This document shows positions 32,051-45,870 of a stretch of DNA of 64,000 bases, in pieces (position 1 is the stretch's first letter; the number at the start of each line of letters is the position of its first letter). The notes beneath the pieces are model-generated. The model had not been told where the DNA came from, searched no databases, and saw only the letters and a program-made list of their open reading frames with translations. The DNA comes from Epiperipatus broadwayi. Taxonomy: Eukaryota; Onychophora; Udeonychophora; Euonychophora; Peripatidae. The DNA is taken from assembly GCA_028023455.1 (NCBI GenBank), contig JAQFVV010013090.1, positions 142,173 to 206,172 on the forward strand. The letters run 5' to 3'. A program made the position numbers and the translations under genes.

Positions 32051-32291
32051 AAACAGGCAAAACTCTCCATACCCTCCAGCGCCTGGAGGGTTGCATTAGA
32101 TCTTAAGATCTAAGTGCAGTGCTCTCAGATCCCAAGGCTCCTCACTGACAAAGGCCACAAGCCAGAAACTAGTCTAGGGATATTGGAAGACTAGGCACTA
32201 GATGGGGATTTTATACACAAGCCTTCTGGCATCCATTGATTATTCTGACTAGCACTGAGTGGCACTACTGTATGGAGAGTTTTGCCTGTTT
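32051..32291. mobile_element. Structured TIR element with hammerhead-like core
   Basis: Perfect 22-bp terminal inverted repeats, 32051-32072 and 32270-32291 (AAACAGGCAAAACTCTCCAT then AC). Directly inside the left end is a perfect hairpin ACCCTCCAG/CTGGAGGGT (32071-32092), then the palindrome TTAGATCTTAAGATCTAA (32097-32114), then a hammerhead-like fold. A half copy lies at 60157-60262 in reverse orientation, and end fragments at 15377 and probably 19605. No coding. Flanks are TTTA / TTAA, so a TA or TTAA duplication is possible. Confidence 0.7.
32132..32186 (+). ncRNA. Hammerhead-like fold, probably decayed
   Basis: CTGACAA (32145-32151), GGCC-ACAA-GCC as stem II, GAAAC (32165-32169), TA, GTC (32172-32174). 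Helix I can form from CTCCTCA before the core and TAGGGA after GTC (A-U, one mismatch, U-G, C-G, C-G, U-A), then an internal loop and CCAA/TTGG. This is the type I order with a minimal helix III, as in Penelope-related and retrozyme hammerheads. The core should read CTGANGA; here G8 is A, which would abolish cleavage and looks like CpG decay of CTGACGA. Confidence 0.5.
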
Positions 32292-35200
32292 TAATAACAG
32301 TTATGTGCAAGTATAAGAAATGGTGATCATGTGAAATATTGATATATTTAAATAGTTATTTTCTATATAGTACATCTTTCTATACATATATTTTAATTAT
32401 ATTTAAATCACAATGAATAAATTACTTTAGAATTTTTAATACAATATATTAAATACTATTTTTAATTCTTTATTTCTTATTCTATTTATGTTCTTCATTT
32501 TTAATTACAATTTTTATCTTATTAATATTTACACTATTTATATTATTACAAAAAATTTACTATCAAAGTTTTTAATCAATTTCTGTATTTAAACTTGGTT
32601 TAATTTTTTTAATTACTACCGATACTACTTTTATTATTTCTCCTTTTTTCCTACTTTTAATAAAATACATAATTCTAATACTACTTTTTAAAAATGTTTT
32701 TTTGAATAAATTAATTGATTCTTTTATATCTATGCTGTTTAAGTGTTGTTTTTATAAAAATTTTAATTTTCCTACATAATTATTTAACTTATTATTTATA
32801 TAATGTTGTTCATATTTTATTTCATGTATATCATTTTTACTATTATTAGTTAAAATTCCTATCATGTTTTTCTTTTTTTATTACTAATTTTAAAATCTAT
32901 ATTCATTTTTACTTTTTGTTTGATAATAGGTGAAAAAAGATTTTTTTTTTCTTTATTATTTTCATATTTATATAAGATTATAAATTGTAAGGATTAGACA
33001 GCTCAATCCTTTTTTGTCAGTTATAATATAGTAACAAAAAAAAAAAGGAAAAATAAAAATAAAGCAGAAAAGTTTATTAATCACTTCAAGATTTTTGAAT
33101 TGTTATATATTTTTTAAAAGAATAAATGTCTCATAATCATTTATGCATACATCCATTTAAATGTGTAAATAGCTGATACATGGTGCTAATTTATTTTTTC
33201 ATTTTCAATTCCCATTATTATTATTTCTTTTTTTTTTTTGACATATTGATAGTTGATATTTTGTTTAAAGTTGTTGAGAATGCAATATAAATTTTTAAAA
33301 AAAAAATTACATCAAATATATATTATAATCAATTTTAGTAGCAAAACTATCTAAAGGTGTGTGTATGTATTTGTTTGTAAAGAAACTGGAAAATGGATTT
33401 GTAATTTATATTTTTTTTTATATACACATTAAAAATTTTTTTTAAAATTATCTGTATTATTTTTTTTAATATTTAATGTCATTAATTGGCTGCTAAGATG
33501 TTCGAAAAGAAATTAAAAAGATTAACATTCAAAATGTGCATGGATCTAATAGGTAATAATTAGTTTGGCAATATGTGACTTGTGAAATTAAAATTTTTTT
33601 AAATTCTATGGAAATTGTTTATGTAATAGAAGAAATGTGAGGGATCATGAACATTGTTATAATTGTTATTGTTACCACTATGATTCTAGATTTAATTCTA
33701 GCTGGTTTAACAAAAAATTTTTTGCTAACTTTGTTTACTTAAAAGAAAGTACATTTATAATTCATATAACTATGAAGATGCATGAGTAAACAACCCAGCT
33801 ATCGGAGACTTCACTCCTCTTTGTTGCTATCTCCAAAATTACACTAATTGGAGATCATTAACGCAAATATGCATATGTGAAAGAATCGTAATAAACAATT
33901 GTCTATCCACATCCCTGAAGAAAAGGATCAACACCATGATTTTTTAAAAAAATGGCATTTCCAAAACCTGTTAATGAATTCTACTGGCCTATCCTGTCCC
34001 CATTCTACAAAAGTAAATATTTCATGACTAAATAAAATGATTCCAGATCTACGTGTTCTGCCATTAAGATTATTAATAACCTTAACTACAATTGTCCAAG
34101 CTTGAAGACCAAAGCAGATTCTTGAAATTATTATTTTTGTTGCTAATTAAAAAAAAAAAAAAAAAATGTAAAAAAAAGATCAAATGGTTGTAACTGATAT
34201 TTAAATTAACATCTATTTGTGTATGTATTTTATTATTATTATTATTTCTTTGGCATTTATCCATGGAAAGACTGTAAGTTGAAATAACAGATGTCAAGTT
34301 TTTTTTTATGATTAAATCATATAATTCTTAACACACTCGTGTGTAGTTATTATATAACACAGATGTATTGAATTAAATCTATAACAGAATATATCTGGAT
34401 AAAGTTTATTTGATTTATTAAATTCTTTCATTGTTAATTATATTATGTATTTTTCAGTTAAGTACAACTTACAATAATCCTTCTGATCATGAAATACATT
34501 CTAACAATGAACTTGCTTTAACATTTATATATATATATTTGAATAAGAACAATATATGTTTGTTTAATCCTAGAGACCTATACTCGTTTTCCAATATTTA
34601 TTATGAAGAGATTTCTTAGAGTTGTCGTAGTATTAAATGTTGGATTCCTGTTAAATGTCATAAAGTTAAGTGTTGTATAAATATAGTGATGCTCTTGTCG
34701 TATTTAAAATAGTCTTGTCACTGAATAAAGGGATCAGATTTAGTTCATCCTTAGTTTTTATTAAAAAGATATAGTTTAAAGGAGCACATACATCTTAATC
34801 TGAAGAGGACTTTTTGCAGAGTCAAAGAATTACCTTTATTTACCAAGGAATGGATTTCTGATTTGGAATTATTTGGTTATTATTAAACTAAATTATTATT
34901 ATTATCATGCGTTGTTTAATGATATATCTAAAATGATCTTTATCCACAAGACATAGAATATAATCTATATAAACATATGAATAGTTATGTTATTCAATAT
35001 ATAATGTTCATAGAGTAATTAAAAAGCCTGTGTGATGAAATGGCTATTATTGTCACTACTTTGTTTTATTGTCATTCTCTCACATATTCATAAATAAAAT
35101 ATGAACTAATTATTTTATATAAAAGATTTCATTTATTTTTATTTTGAGATTACATCACTTACCTACACTTGTGAGTCATAGTATAATGCTTGGTTTTATT

Positions 35201-37630
35201 AATTTATTCATTTTACCCTAAGAATATTGAAACACTATTTTTATAGCTTGTTTAAACTTTAATGAATGCTAGAGGATTAAGATATTAAAATAAATTATTT
35301 ATATTTATATATTTTTCAAAATAAAATCCAGATTCAATGAAATGTTCCCAATGCTTCTGAATTATATTTAACAATTAATTTTGAGACTCATTAAAATATT
35401 TTCAATAGTTCATTTTGCAGTTAGATTTATAACATAGAAATAATAAGCTTGATTTATCCCTTTCTTTATTATTAAAATTTTTACTTACCAGTTTGTAGTA
35501 TTATATAAGTTAGCCTATTCCACTTATTATTTACTGTTACAATTTGGCATATAAAGTAATAAAGTTTCTCTTTCTTCATTTATCATCTCAATTAAATGTC
35601 CCCATTTATACAGTTAAAATTTTGAGACTTAAATCTGTAGGGTTAAGAGGATTTTCTCCCATTTATACAGATATAATTTGCTGCCCAAATTCGTGGGGCA
35701 TTATCAAACTAGAACCTTCCCTACATTCCGTCAGTTACAATATAAATGCACATTTTATATAGCATATAAATAATATAAAAATTTTAAATTAACTACTGAA
35801 GATGTAAATTACAATGAGAAAACATGTATTTAAAATCTAACAATTAAAGATTGTTGTTTATACATAAATATAATAAAATGTAAAATCAAATATTTTAATA
35901 ACATTATCTAATTTTTTATGTAAAAGTCTTTCAAGAAGACTGAGGAACAATTAAAACATCAACTTTATATACTAAAATGTAAATATTACTAAAATTAAAT
36001 ATAAAAAGAAAGTGATTTACTTGACAGTTTATTATTCAACATTTCATCAATTTAATTAAGAAATATACCACTTAAACCCAATAAAGCTTTTGGTAACAGC
36101 AGGCAGACTCAGATTTTATCTCAATTTTCTTTATCCTATCTATTCTAATTTTTCAGCTGTTCCCATTCCTTACAGTAACACCTTTCTTGATAAATTTCTT
36201 AATGTAGTGCTTATTATCATATGACTTGAAGTATGCAACAAACGTGGTCTATCTGATGCTTTTTACCATATTTTGCAACTTGGTTATTTTGTTCTTTTCA
36301 TTTTCTAACAATTAATGTAATCATCCAACATGTAGCAAATATTTAATACAACAACCAACATTTACAATTTTTAATTTCCAGATATTTTATGTTAAATGTG
36401 ACATTAGGAATCTGCCAGTCTCTATATAACATATTCAAAATATATATATATATTTATAGTTTCATCTGAAATGACAAATGATGCCTCCCTGAAACATAAT
36501 ATAATTACTTTGCATAACTATTCCTTTAGCATTACCCCTACTCTTATCAGTTTTGAATATTGAAACACAAAAATTATAATCAGAAGTGAATGATTTTAAT
36601 ATACTTATAAAAACATTCTCATCCACGAGTCTCAAATATTTTGAATGTTGATTAATGAAAAAAAGAACTGATATATATAGAGAGAGACAGGATCCTTGTC
36701 AATTCAAAGACTACATATATATTATCTGCATAATCTTGCAAACACTGAAGATGCTTTCCTATTAGCCTTACTAATCACAGCTTACATTGTCAAATCTTGT
36801 ACCAGTATTATATGAATAATAGAGGTCATTGCATATTCTTTCTATTTCTTAGCAATACTAGTCTGCTAATTAAATACTCTTCCCTATGAAAGATTGAATA
36901 TGATCAAGCAATAACACTGGATCATTTATTCTAGCATTTCTATATCATAAACTTTAATGAATTACTTAATGATTAACATATATAAATAGTATTATTTTTT
37001 AATATTAAAACAGCTACTATCCTTTTCAATAAATTCAGTAATTTTAACATTCTTATTGTTTTAACTACTCTATAATTTTTCAATATTAATAAATGTTTAA
37101 ACTGTATTAGATTTTAGTCTTAACGATTGAATTCCTAATCTATAAAGTTTGCTTTGTAATATTTTATTTTCCTTTACTATTTTATCGCAGTTATTTTTCA
37201 AAGTTTCTAATTTGATCATTTAAAAGATTGTATAAAGTCAGCTCATGAGAACTACAATGATTCGTTAAAAATAATTATTGCACCACATTCCAAATTGTAT
37301 TATTTTATAATTAGTTTCTGATTCAAAAAATTTTTTTTTAAATTTAAATTCTTGTTTTTAAGTTGCTGTTTTGCCCAAAATTTCCCATACTGTCAGTAAA
37401 TTTATCATATAAATATTAACACATTTTAAAAGTATAAATTCTACAACAATATAAAGACACTGCCTAATAAAGAGCCATCAAATGATAATGCAACTATTTA
37501 CATTATTTATATAATAAAAATCATATTTCAAGACTGCAGCAATTATTTTTTACAGTGAATTAATATCTATCAAATAACTTAGTTATATAAAATATAATTT
37601 CTAAATTCAAAAATTTATCAGTTATCTTAC

Positions 37631-37714
37631 CTAAATCACACTGAGTTTCAGTTACAACCCCACGCTCTTTCAAATATTTCTTTTCCTCCATCTCAACAGT
37701 ACGTCTGTGAAGAT
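37631..37714 (-). CDS. PHF10: PHF10 exon C (SAY domain)
   Basis: 84-nt exon, separated from exon B by the shortest intron seen (537 bp). The acceptor is ATATTTAG and the donor G|GTAAG. With the carried base it reads DLHRRTVEMEEKKYLKERGV followed by VTETQCDL and the first base of a glycine codon. Vertebrate PHF10 has [29 protein letters not shown] here, so spacing and the invariant ETQC are conserved. Phase in 1, phase out 1. The glutamate/lysine-rich helix is typical of the SAY domain. Residues about 79-106 of the joined product. Confidence 0.94.
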
Positions 37715-38251
37715 CTAAATATTGAAAGATAATAATTTATAACATGTTTACTTTCTTAGCTTGAGTAAATATTTATTTATTCAAAAAGACATCAAATCAA
37801 TATTTTAAACAAGCAAAGATTATTTAAATATTATTAATAGTTGCTTGTGTTGCACATAACAAAAAAATAATAATACTGTTGATACAGTTGTAAACGTTAT
37901 TTTTAATAGGATATACTATTATTACAAATCTTTATAAGTTAAAAAAAAAACAAAAAAACATACTCCTATAATAAATATATGTGAGATAATTAAAGACTAA
38001 ATAAATAATATATTCATTTAAATAAATAATTATGTAAAAAAAAAAAAAAAAAAGACTAATTACATATAGAATAATATATATATATTTCGTTTATATGTAG
38101 TATGTATGCAATTATATATATGTTTTTTAAAAAAGTTATTTTTTGATATCTCTTTTAGTTATAATTTTTTACTACTGTGAACAAAATAAAATGAAAAGTT
38201 GATTGTGTGTGATGTGTAACTTTTTTTAAATAAATATTATTTTAAAATTAC

Positions 38252-38382
38252 CTGGATATTTTCTCTTGAAAGATTTTACACCAAGAAATTCACTAATCTG
38301 TTCTTGTAGCATATAATATTCTCCAGTTTTATCAGGTAACCATTGATATTCGAAAAGATTTTCTGCAGGAAAATGCGATAGG
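38252..38382 (-). CDS. PHF10: PHF10 exon B (start of SAY domain)
   Basis: 131-nt exon. The acceptor is a long T tract ending TTAAG and the donor is G|GTAAT at 38251-38247. It encodes (L)[14 protein letters not shown], then [20 protein letters not shown] and KSFKRKYP, residues about 35-78 of the joined product. This is the most diagnostic block: vertebrate PHF10 has nearly the same [36 protein letters not shown] arrangement at the start of the SAY domain. The exon takes over phase 2 from the previous exon and leaves one base (G) for the next. No frameshift or stop is present, consistent with a functional gene under selection despite the repeat-rich surroundings. Confidence 0.95.
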
Positions 38383-40599
38383 CTTAAAAAAAAAAAAAAT
38401 TAAAAATAAACAATTATATATTCAGTTAAATAAATAACCATATATTAAGTTGTTCAAGAAATTGAGCATTCTCCCAGAATTAAAGTGACAGATTGAGCAT
38501 TACAATTTTATTCAATTTACCATTTTAAAGTTTAGCTCTAATAACTGCTAATTTCTCCACTTCACAAAATTATATAAAATAAGAAAACATATGGTCAGAT
38601 GCTTAAAGGATCAAGCAATGTTTGAACAACAAAATAATAGACTGAGCAAAACAATTTCATTAAAATAACAGAGAATTTTTTTCAATTAAGAATTGATCCA
38701 GACAACTTTACTTCTTCAGTCTACCATTCATATAAACTGTGTAGGGCAAAAAAAAAAAAATTATTATTTAAGTCATTACCACATTAAACGTTTTAAAAAT
38801 TAAGTAGATATCTAACTTTTCAATGATTCAAATAATTTAATATTCTAAACTATTTGTTTATCCTAAAAAAAAATATTTTTTTTGCCCAAACTAATTTTTA
38901 AAATAACTTAATAGCCGCAAAACACATAACTTTTAATTGATATCTTGAGACAAATATAGTTCTTTCTAAAGAATTGGTGAAAAAATCAGATTTAAAATTT
39001 TTATAACTCATTAAAGACTGTGCCCCATAATTTTAATCTTTTAATCCTCATCACATTACTTAAAAGTGCTGCTGTCTTTTCAAATCATTTATATATTATT
39101 TTATTCTCTGAATTACTGCTTGCTTTTTTGTTTTATATATACTTCACAATATCATGGTAGCATCAAATTCTTGTTCATTACATATCTGTAAAACAAGAGA
39201 TTTTAAGATGACAGCATAAATGAAAAATTTTTAATTAAAAAAAAAATCTAAGTTATGAATTTATGAGATGCACATTACAGAATTTTAATATTAGTGAAGT
39301 TTATAACAAACAAAATGTTATGGCTTTCTCAGCTTACTTTCAAATTCTGCAAAAAGTAGTAATTCACTCTCATTAATTCCAGAACCATCTATTATAAGCC
39401 TAAATAATCAATAGATATAGTATTTCCATATCCAAATTTCTAAACTACTTTTTGACTATTGGCCTTTACCAATGAGAAGATAGATAGCTAACTGATTTCA
39501 AAAATATTAAAATGTTATTAAAAGGAGACAACTTGTTACCCCAAAACAAAAAGTGAATAAATAAATCACAAGTAGAAAATTCATCTTTTTCTATATGTGC
39601 CTGTGTGTTATGCGTCATGGTTAAGGACTATCATAAATGCTCGAATCCAAAGTAAGATCCAAACTAGTGATGAAAATGAAGATGTCTTAATTGGTATTGA
39701 GTCTATTTACAGATTTTATAGAAACTCACTTAAAATGATTATATAAAAGAATTTAGACATGAAATATATATATATTGATTAAACAATGAAATAAATTGTA
39801 TAATCAATAATCAATAGTGGATTGTGCATGTTTTAAGTATTATATATTAAAATGATGTAAATGAAAATATTATCTGAACAAACTGAAATAAAACTAACAA
39901 AAATTGCAAAAATCTTCATAGTCTTCGGTTGGTGCCAAGATCTACAATATATTTTATTAATGGCAGAGGTTGAATATATTCTTATTGTGCATAAGTGAAA
40001 GGACACTAGTACATTTACACTGCGCAATATTTTGTTGTTATTATAAAAACAAAAAATAAATTTATATTTTTTTATTATTTATTCCTTGTAAAATTATTAA
40101 GCAAGTTTTAACTTTTTAAGAGTAAATATTTTGTTGATTCTTTGTAAGTTCAATTTTAATATTTTAAAGTAAGTTTTCATAACTTGAAATTATGTTTCAT
40201 AAGATATCTATGAAAAATATTAATTTTTGGAAAAAATCATTATTTATTTGTTCAAACACATTTTTATAAACTGCGGGCTAAACAAAGCCTTATATATTTG
40301 TCTATATACTTCTTTTCATTGACTGTTTTTTTACTTGCAAAATTAATATTTTATTTTTTACACTAATTCATTTACTGAATTCATGTCAATAAAATTTGTA
40401 AAAATTAGAAAATAAAACTAGAAAAATCATTGTGTTACAAAAATAGAAACAAGAAGAAAAAAATCTGAAAAATAAAAAACAATATATGATGTAATGTGTT
40501 GACTTTATATATGGTTTAAGAAGTTCAACACCCTCAAAGTAAAATCTAGTTTCTCTGATTTATAATTTCTTCAAATCATTCCAGAAAATATTTTTTTAC

Positions 40600-40730
40600 T
40601 ATTCTTCTTACAATCTTTTACAATCATGATGAATCCATTTAGGACTTTAGTTATCCAACTATTATTATCTCTTTTAGAAACATATTCAGCCCAGTTTCAT
40701 TTCAAATTTTTAATTCTTTCAATTTTATTT
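40600..40730 (-). pseudogene. RTE-type LINE C-terminal fragment
   Basis: On the minus strand the frame IKNLK-NWAEYVSKRDNNSW then ITKVLNGF matches the conserved C-terminal block of RTE/BovB-like retrotransposon proteins (LKW-WAGH-ARR-DNRW---VLEW-P). Short, with a stop, and no reverse transcriptase part recognised nearby. Confidence 0.45.
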
Positions 40731-43700
40731 GTTTGTTCTCTCACTACAAACTTTACTTCCAATTGCTCTTACTTAGTCCCAACAAAAAAAAAAAAACATC
40801 TCTCCATAATTCATTGTGTGATCTACAGATTTATATTTCTCTTCCATATATAAAGAATTGTTAAGCAGTTCACTACAAGTCAGAAATCGCTTTAGCAACT
40901 TTCCACAGAATATGATTGCTCAAAGTAATTGTAATTTTCTTTCTTTTGTCCTCTATCTAAAAATAACTATATCCATTTATTGATCAATAATTAGATGGCT
41001 AACATGGCCGTCTAAAAAAAAATTACAATACACTCAGATTTAAACCTAGGTGAACATTCATCATAAAAACATGCACTTAAATATACACATAAATTCATTA
41101 ATATCTGTTAAAAAATAATTGAAAAATTAGAATAAAAAAATATATTCAATAATTGGTTTTTTAAGAAATTTACACTAATTCTTTACATTAAATATACTTA
41201 TAAAAAAGGCAAAAAAATAAAAAATATTGTATCAATACAATATGGATTTAATAATAAAATGTTTAAATTTTTTTTTTTTGTTTAATTTATTATAAATCAT
41301 TAAAATCATATGATATGTAAATGCTTTTCGACATTGAAAATAACATGGACATAAAAAAATGATAATCTACAGATGGCACTCTTTTAAAAGATATGATGAA
41401 ATTTCAAACAAATGAAGTATTTGGGTTACTTTTGACAGTATTTAATAATATATCCAATCTGTTTATTCATTCAATTTAATTTTAAAACCATGGATTTTTT
41501 TGTAATATACAAACCCACCGAGCTGTAGCACTTAATCGTAAGAATATTCTACTTTCTTAATTTATAAAAATAAAGAGGATAGAAAAAACTAATAATTATT
41601 ATGGAATCTCATAGTTATCTATTACAGTAAAAATACTTTCAAGAATTCTATTAAAAAGATTTTTTCCATCTAATGATTATTAGAGATATGTTTATTGTTT
41701 TTTTTTTGGAATCAAAACATGACTTTTGTTATCAAGAAAATGCAAGAGAAACATTGTCGGCAAGGATGTGATTTATATATATTGTTTTTATTGATTTATG
41801 ACTAAATTAATTGAATAAGCTTATGGCAATATTTATAATTAGTATAATGGCTAGAAACTGAAAACTGTTGTTTAACATGTTCACTGTCTGTAACTTTAAT
41901 TTTGATTTTATGATAGTAGTCTGAAACAGTTTAGAGGTGCTTTCATAAAGTAGGCATCAAAATATAATATAGATTTTATGGTAGAGATTTTTATTTAAAC
42001 AAATTAAAATCAAAAACAATAACTTTTTTTTTTTCTATATTTACAGCATGATAATGATAGCTATTTTTGGCAATTCAAAATCCAATCTAGAGTTTTTAAT
42101 GCTTTACATAAACTCTATATCATAATTAATAATTAATGTTTAAAAAACTCAAATTCTACCAGCCAGTGACAGAAAAAAAAAAAAATTCTTCAGCAACTTT
42201 TAATCTTAGTTTGAATGATTATCAACTTAAGAATATGAAATAATTTAAATGTCTTGAAAGCTTGTTTGACATAAAAGCAAACTGGGATGTAATATAGATA
42301 CCTATGTATTGCAACTCCATTTAACAAATTACAAGAGTATTTCATTTCATTATAATGACATAACTATTAGAACTAAATTAAATGTATATAAAATTATTAT
42401 TTTGCTGAATTTATTATATGAAAATGATATCCGAATCTCTATTGATGAAGCATAGAGACATTAAAAAATTTTCATTTAAGAATATTCACCCACTATTGCG
42501 AAAGTTCATCTTCAGTAAATTAGACATGTGAAGTGAATGAACAACAAACTTCCTAAAAACGTATCTTATAGTGAATTTTAACATTTTTTTTTTATAAAAT
42601 AAAAGTCAGACACTCTTAAAACATTTTTAAATTGTAGTGATTTCAATGGTTGAAAAACAATGGAAAACTACAGTTAGGCAAGATGTTGAAGTAAAGTTGG
42701 CTGCAGAAAAAAGATAAAAGAGTGTTGCAAGATGGCAAACTAAAGGATTCACATGTGATCTATAGAAATACATTTGTGTTCACGAATTGGTTTGTATAAA
42801 TACTGTAAAACTTATTTTTCAAACTACACTGCTATAGGAATGTAAAAGTGATACAAAGAATGTAATTTTTATCAATTTGAGAATCTAAACATATTGGAAA
42901 CTATATAGATACAATTAGTTTATATTTAAAATAAAACATTTTCTTATAAAAATTTTATTTCTTATTTACAATTTTTAATTATGTTCAAAAGTTTGATAAT
43001 TAGATAAAATTTCATTATTCAATGCAATTTTTTAATACTCCTTTTACATTATTAAAAAAAGTAATATTTATGTAGATATTAATTTACAATATATTTAATA
43101 ATTCTTTTAAATGTAGCAAATAAATATTTCAATTTTTCTATATCAGAAGTTGCTAAAAATTTTGCTGTGTCTTGAACCTAATTGACATTTTTAAAAATAT
43201 ATTGAAGATGCTTGCTTTGGCTAGTGAATTAATTATCATAAATGTTACACATTATATATTTCTAGAAGAAAATTTTATGACAAATTTATTGGAATGTATT
43301 AAACTTATCAAAAAAAAAAAAACATTAATAGAAAATTTCTAAAATAAATTGTAAATTATTTTTAACAAGAAAAAATTTGTGTATATATCTAATTTTATTT
43401 CTTTATATCAAAAATGTATTATAAAAATTTAGTTAATTGCCCATTGGTTTTTAATAACAAAATGTTATTTAGCATATACTGTTAATAGTATAAATACTTA
43501 AAATTCTTCTTTTGCAAATACAAGAAGAATTTGAGACATGGTTGAAAATTTTTCTGAAAATTACCTTAAGATGATTGCTTCACTTAGATAGAAAGTGAAA
43601 ATATAATTCAAATAAATCATAATAAAAATAGATATTTAATTTTAATTAAATTTTTAGATTTATGTTCAAACAAGATATTTTCTTCAAAAATGTTTTTAGA

Positions 43701-45497
43701 AAAATAATATACTAATTTACATGATTAGTCTTGTTACACAACTTTATGTTTAACTTGATTTCTGTGAAATTTGAAAAATCATAAATCTGTATTGCTCTGA
43801 TGTATAATCATATTTACAATGTTCCTGAGTTGAAAACATTTTTATAAAATATATAGCTTGAAATATCTTATTTCTAACAGCATATTTCAGCATTGGTCTT
43901 AATTCAATATACTTTAAAAATAATCTCATCTATCTCTTCTCTTTGGAAGGAGAATCATATTGCCACACGATATTAATTAGCATATCAGACAATACTCTCT
44001 TTTGTATCCTAACGTATTGCCAGAAGTTACTGATTAAAAAACAATGACTACCACAAGATATAGATTGGAAATAAGGACACTACCATATCTACAATTCAGT
44101 TTCATAACATATATTAATAAATGTTTCCTAAGGAACAAATCTTCCCATTATTATATACTGATCAAGAGCTCATTAAGATTTAAACATCATGTATTTCAAA
44201 ATCCTAGTATATTTTGGATATTATAGTTAATCAATATACTTTGCACAGGTGTTCTGAACAGGTTAATCAAAGTATAATATTTGCCCTATAATAATTTTTA
44301 TATTTTAGCATATGAATGCTATCATTTTGGTCAAATGAATATATCCCAGTTCTAATAAGCATATATTGTTCTATTTAATGTTCTCACCATTTCTTTCTAT
44401 ATACAATTGTTATCATGAAGATCAATAATTGTTCAGCAGATTAATTAATTATAGAGTTGAGTTTTATTATTTTAAATTATTTTACTCAATGCAGAATATC
44501 TTGCATAAATATAATTGAGTAATCATTTATAAATTCTACAGATTAATTGATGATAATGATTGGGTGATCCGAAACTCAAATCGTTGCAAGTGTATTCTAA
44601 TAGTGGTGATAAATTATATTACTCTCTAAGTAGGCCATTTTGAAAGAAGAAATGAAAATAAATTAAAGATTATTTGTTGTAAATAGTGTATTATAGTTCA
44701 TTAATTGTTTAATAGTTGTTGTATCAAAATAAAATTCTTATTGTTAATTTAATAAATATTTCAAGTGTGTTTTAAAAATAATTTAAAATAAATAGATATT
44801 TATCCCTACAGAAATGCTGCAGTGACTGAAGACCAACTGAAAGTTGCTTAATGGTAACATATGCAAAAGGGACTGAGATGTAAAATCCTAATTAGATATT
44901 ATGTATTTATTTCAATGCTGTTTATCTAGTTAGATTCTAAATATATTATGAGGGCCAGTCAATGAATTGACCTGTCCTAATTCTAGTCATTGTGAAACTG
45001 ATGGTGTTCAACAAGATGAACATATAATATCAAATTAATTACATGTATACACAATAAAAATCTCCCTTTCATATTGTGCAATCTTAAATTCTATTTCTTC
45101 ATTAATAACTTCATTTTATTTTTTTTATTTCCAGCTATTGCATGCCTTTAGATTTTACATTATTTAATTTCAGTCCTGTCTTTTCATTTGTCTTTCTAAC
45201 ATTTCAATAAGTTATTACATATAATCCTTTCTGCAAGTTGAGTTGTATCAGCATACATTAGATTGTTGATATTCTTCTGATTCATCTAAATTCAACTTCT
45301 TTATGATTTCAACACAAATTAAATAATGAGAGAAAAAATACTTTATTCTTTAATGCAAATAAATAGTAGATATCTTGACGTTTCTAATGCTGTCTTCAAC
45401 TCTTCCAAAGTGCGAGAACAATAAAACAAGAGCATTTCTCTATTCTAGTGTTATCTGGAGTAAGGTTTGAGTAATCAGTGATAAACAGATGCATATA

Positions 45498-45870
45498 AAA
45501 TCCCTAACTTTAAATATTTAAATCCTCATCTACAGACTGTTTGATTTTTGCTTTTATCCATGAGGCCCATGATTCAAAATTGAAAGGAATGCAGATATGC
45601 ATCCAGCAAACATTTTACTTCATTTTATCTGTCAAGCTAAAAACCTGAAATTTAAATAATATCTACATAATTGTTCAAGGTGTAAACTTTTAAAAGCTGG
45701 TGTGAATTTAAAGTTTTTAGCTTGACAAGTAAAATGGAATTAAATTAAAAGTGATCACTGAATGCACATCTGCATTTCCTTCCAATTTTGAATTCTAGGC
45801 CTCAATGACAAAGACAAAGCTAATAAGCCTATCTGAGTATGGGAATTTAAATACTAAGAATAGGAATTTC
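45498..45870. mobile_element. Foldback element, about 370 bp
   Basis: Arms 45498-45650 and 45705-45870 are imperfect inverted complements (TTTAAAT-CTCATCTAC, TGAGGCC-ATGATTCAAAATTG, GGAATGCAGATATGCATCCA, TGTCAAGCTAAAAACCTG on the left). Relatives flank the tandem repeat at 25050-26840. No coding capacity. Confidence 0.65.

Larger units (their letters stand above)
23862..37630 (-). other. PHF10 intron 3
   Basis: 13.8-kb intron. It holds the 398-bp tandem repeat locus (25050-26840), the Penelope palindrome (26848-29383), a possible hAT-type non-autonomous element (29858-30838), a hairpin element (31280-31440) and the hammerhead-like structured element (32051-32291). 23862-25049 and 32300-37630 are A/T-rich with TA microsatellites. 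A slightly more complex stretch at 36080-36950 could be old retroelement sequence, but I could not identify any motif in it. Confidence 0.6.

Noticed and set aside
36080-36950. Possible retroelement coding sequence on the minus strand
   Set aside because: Less A/T-rich, but no conserved RT, endonuclease or transposase motif could be read in any frame.
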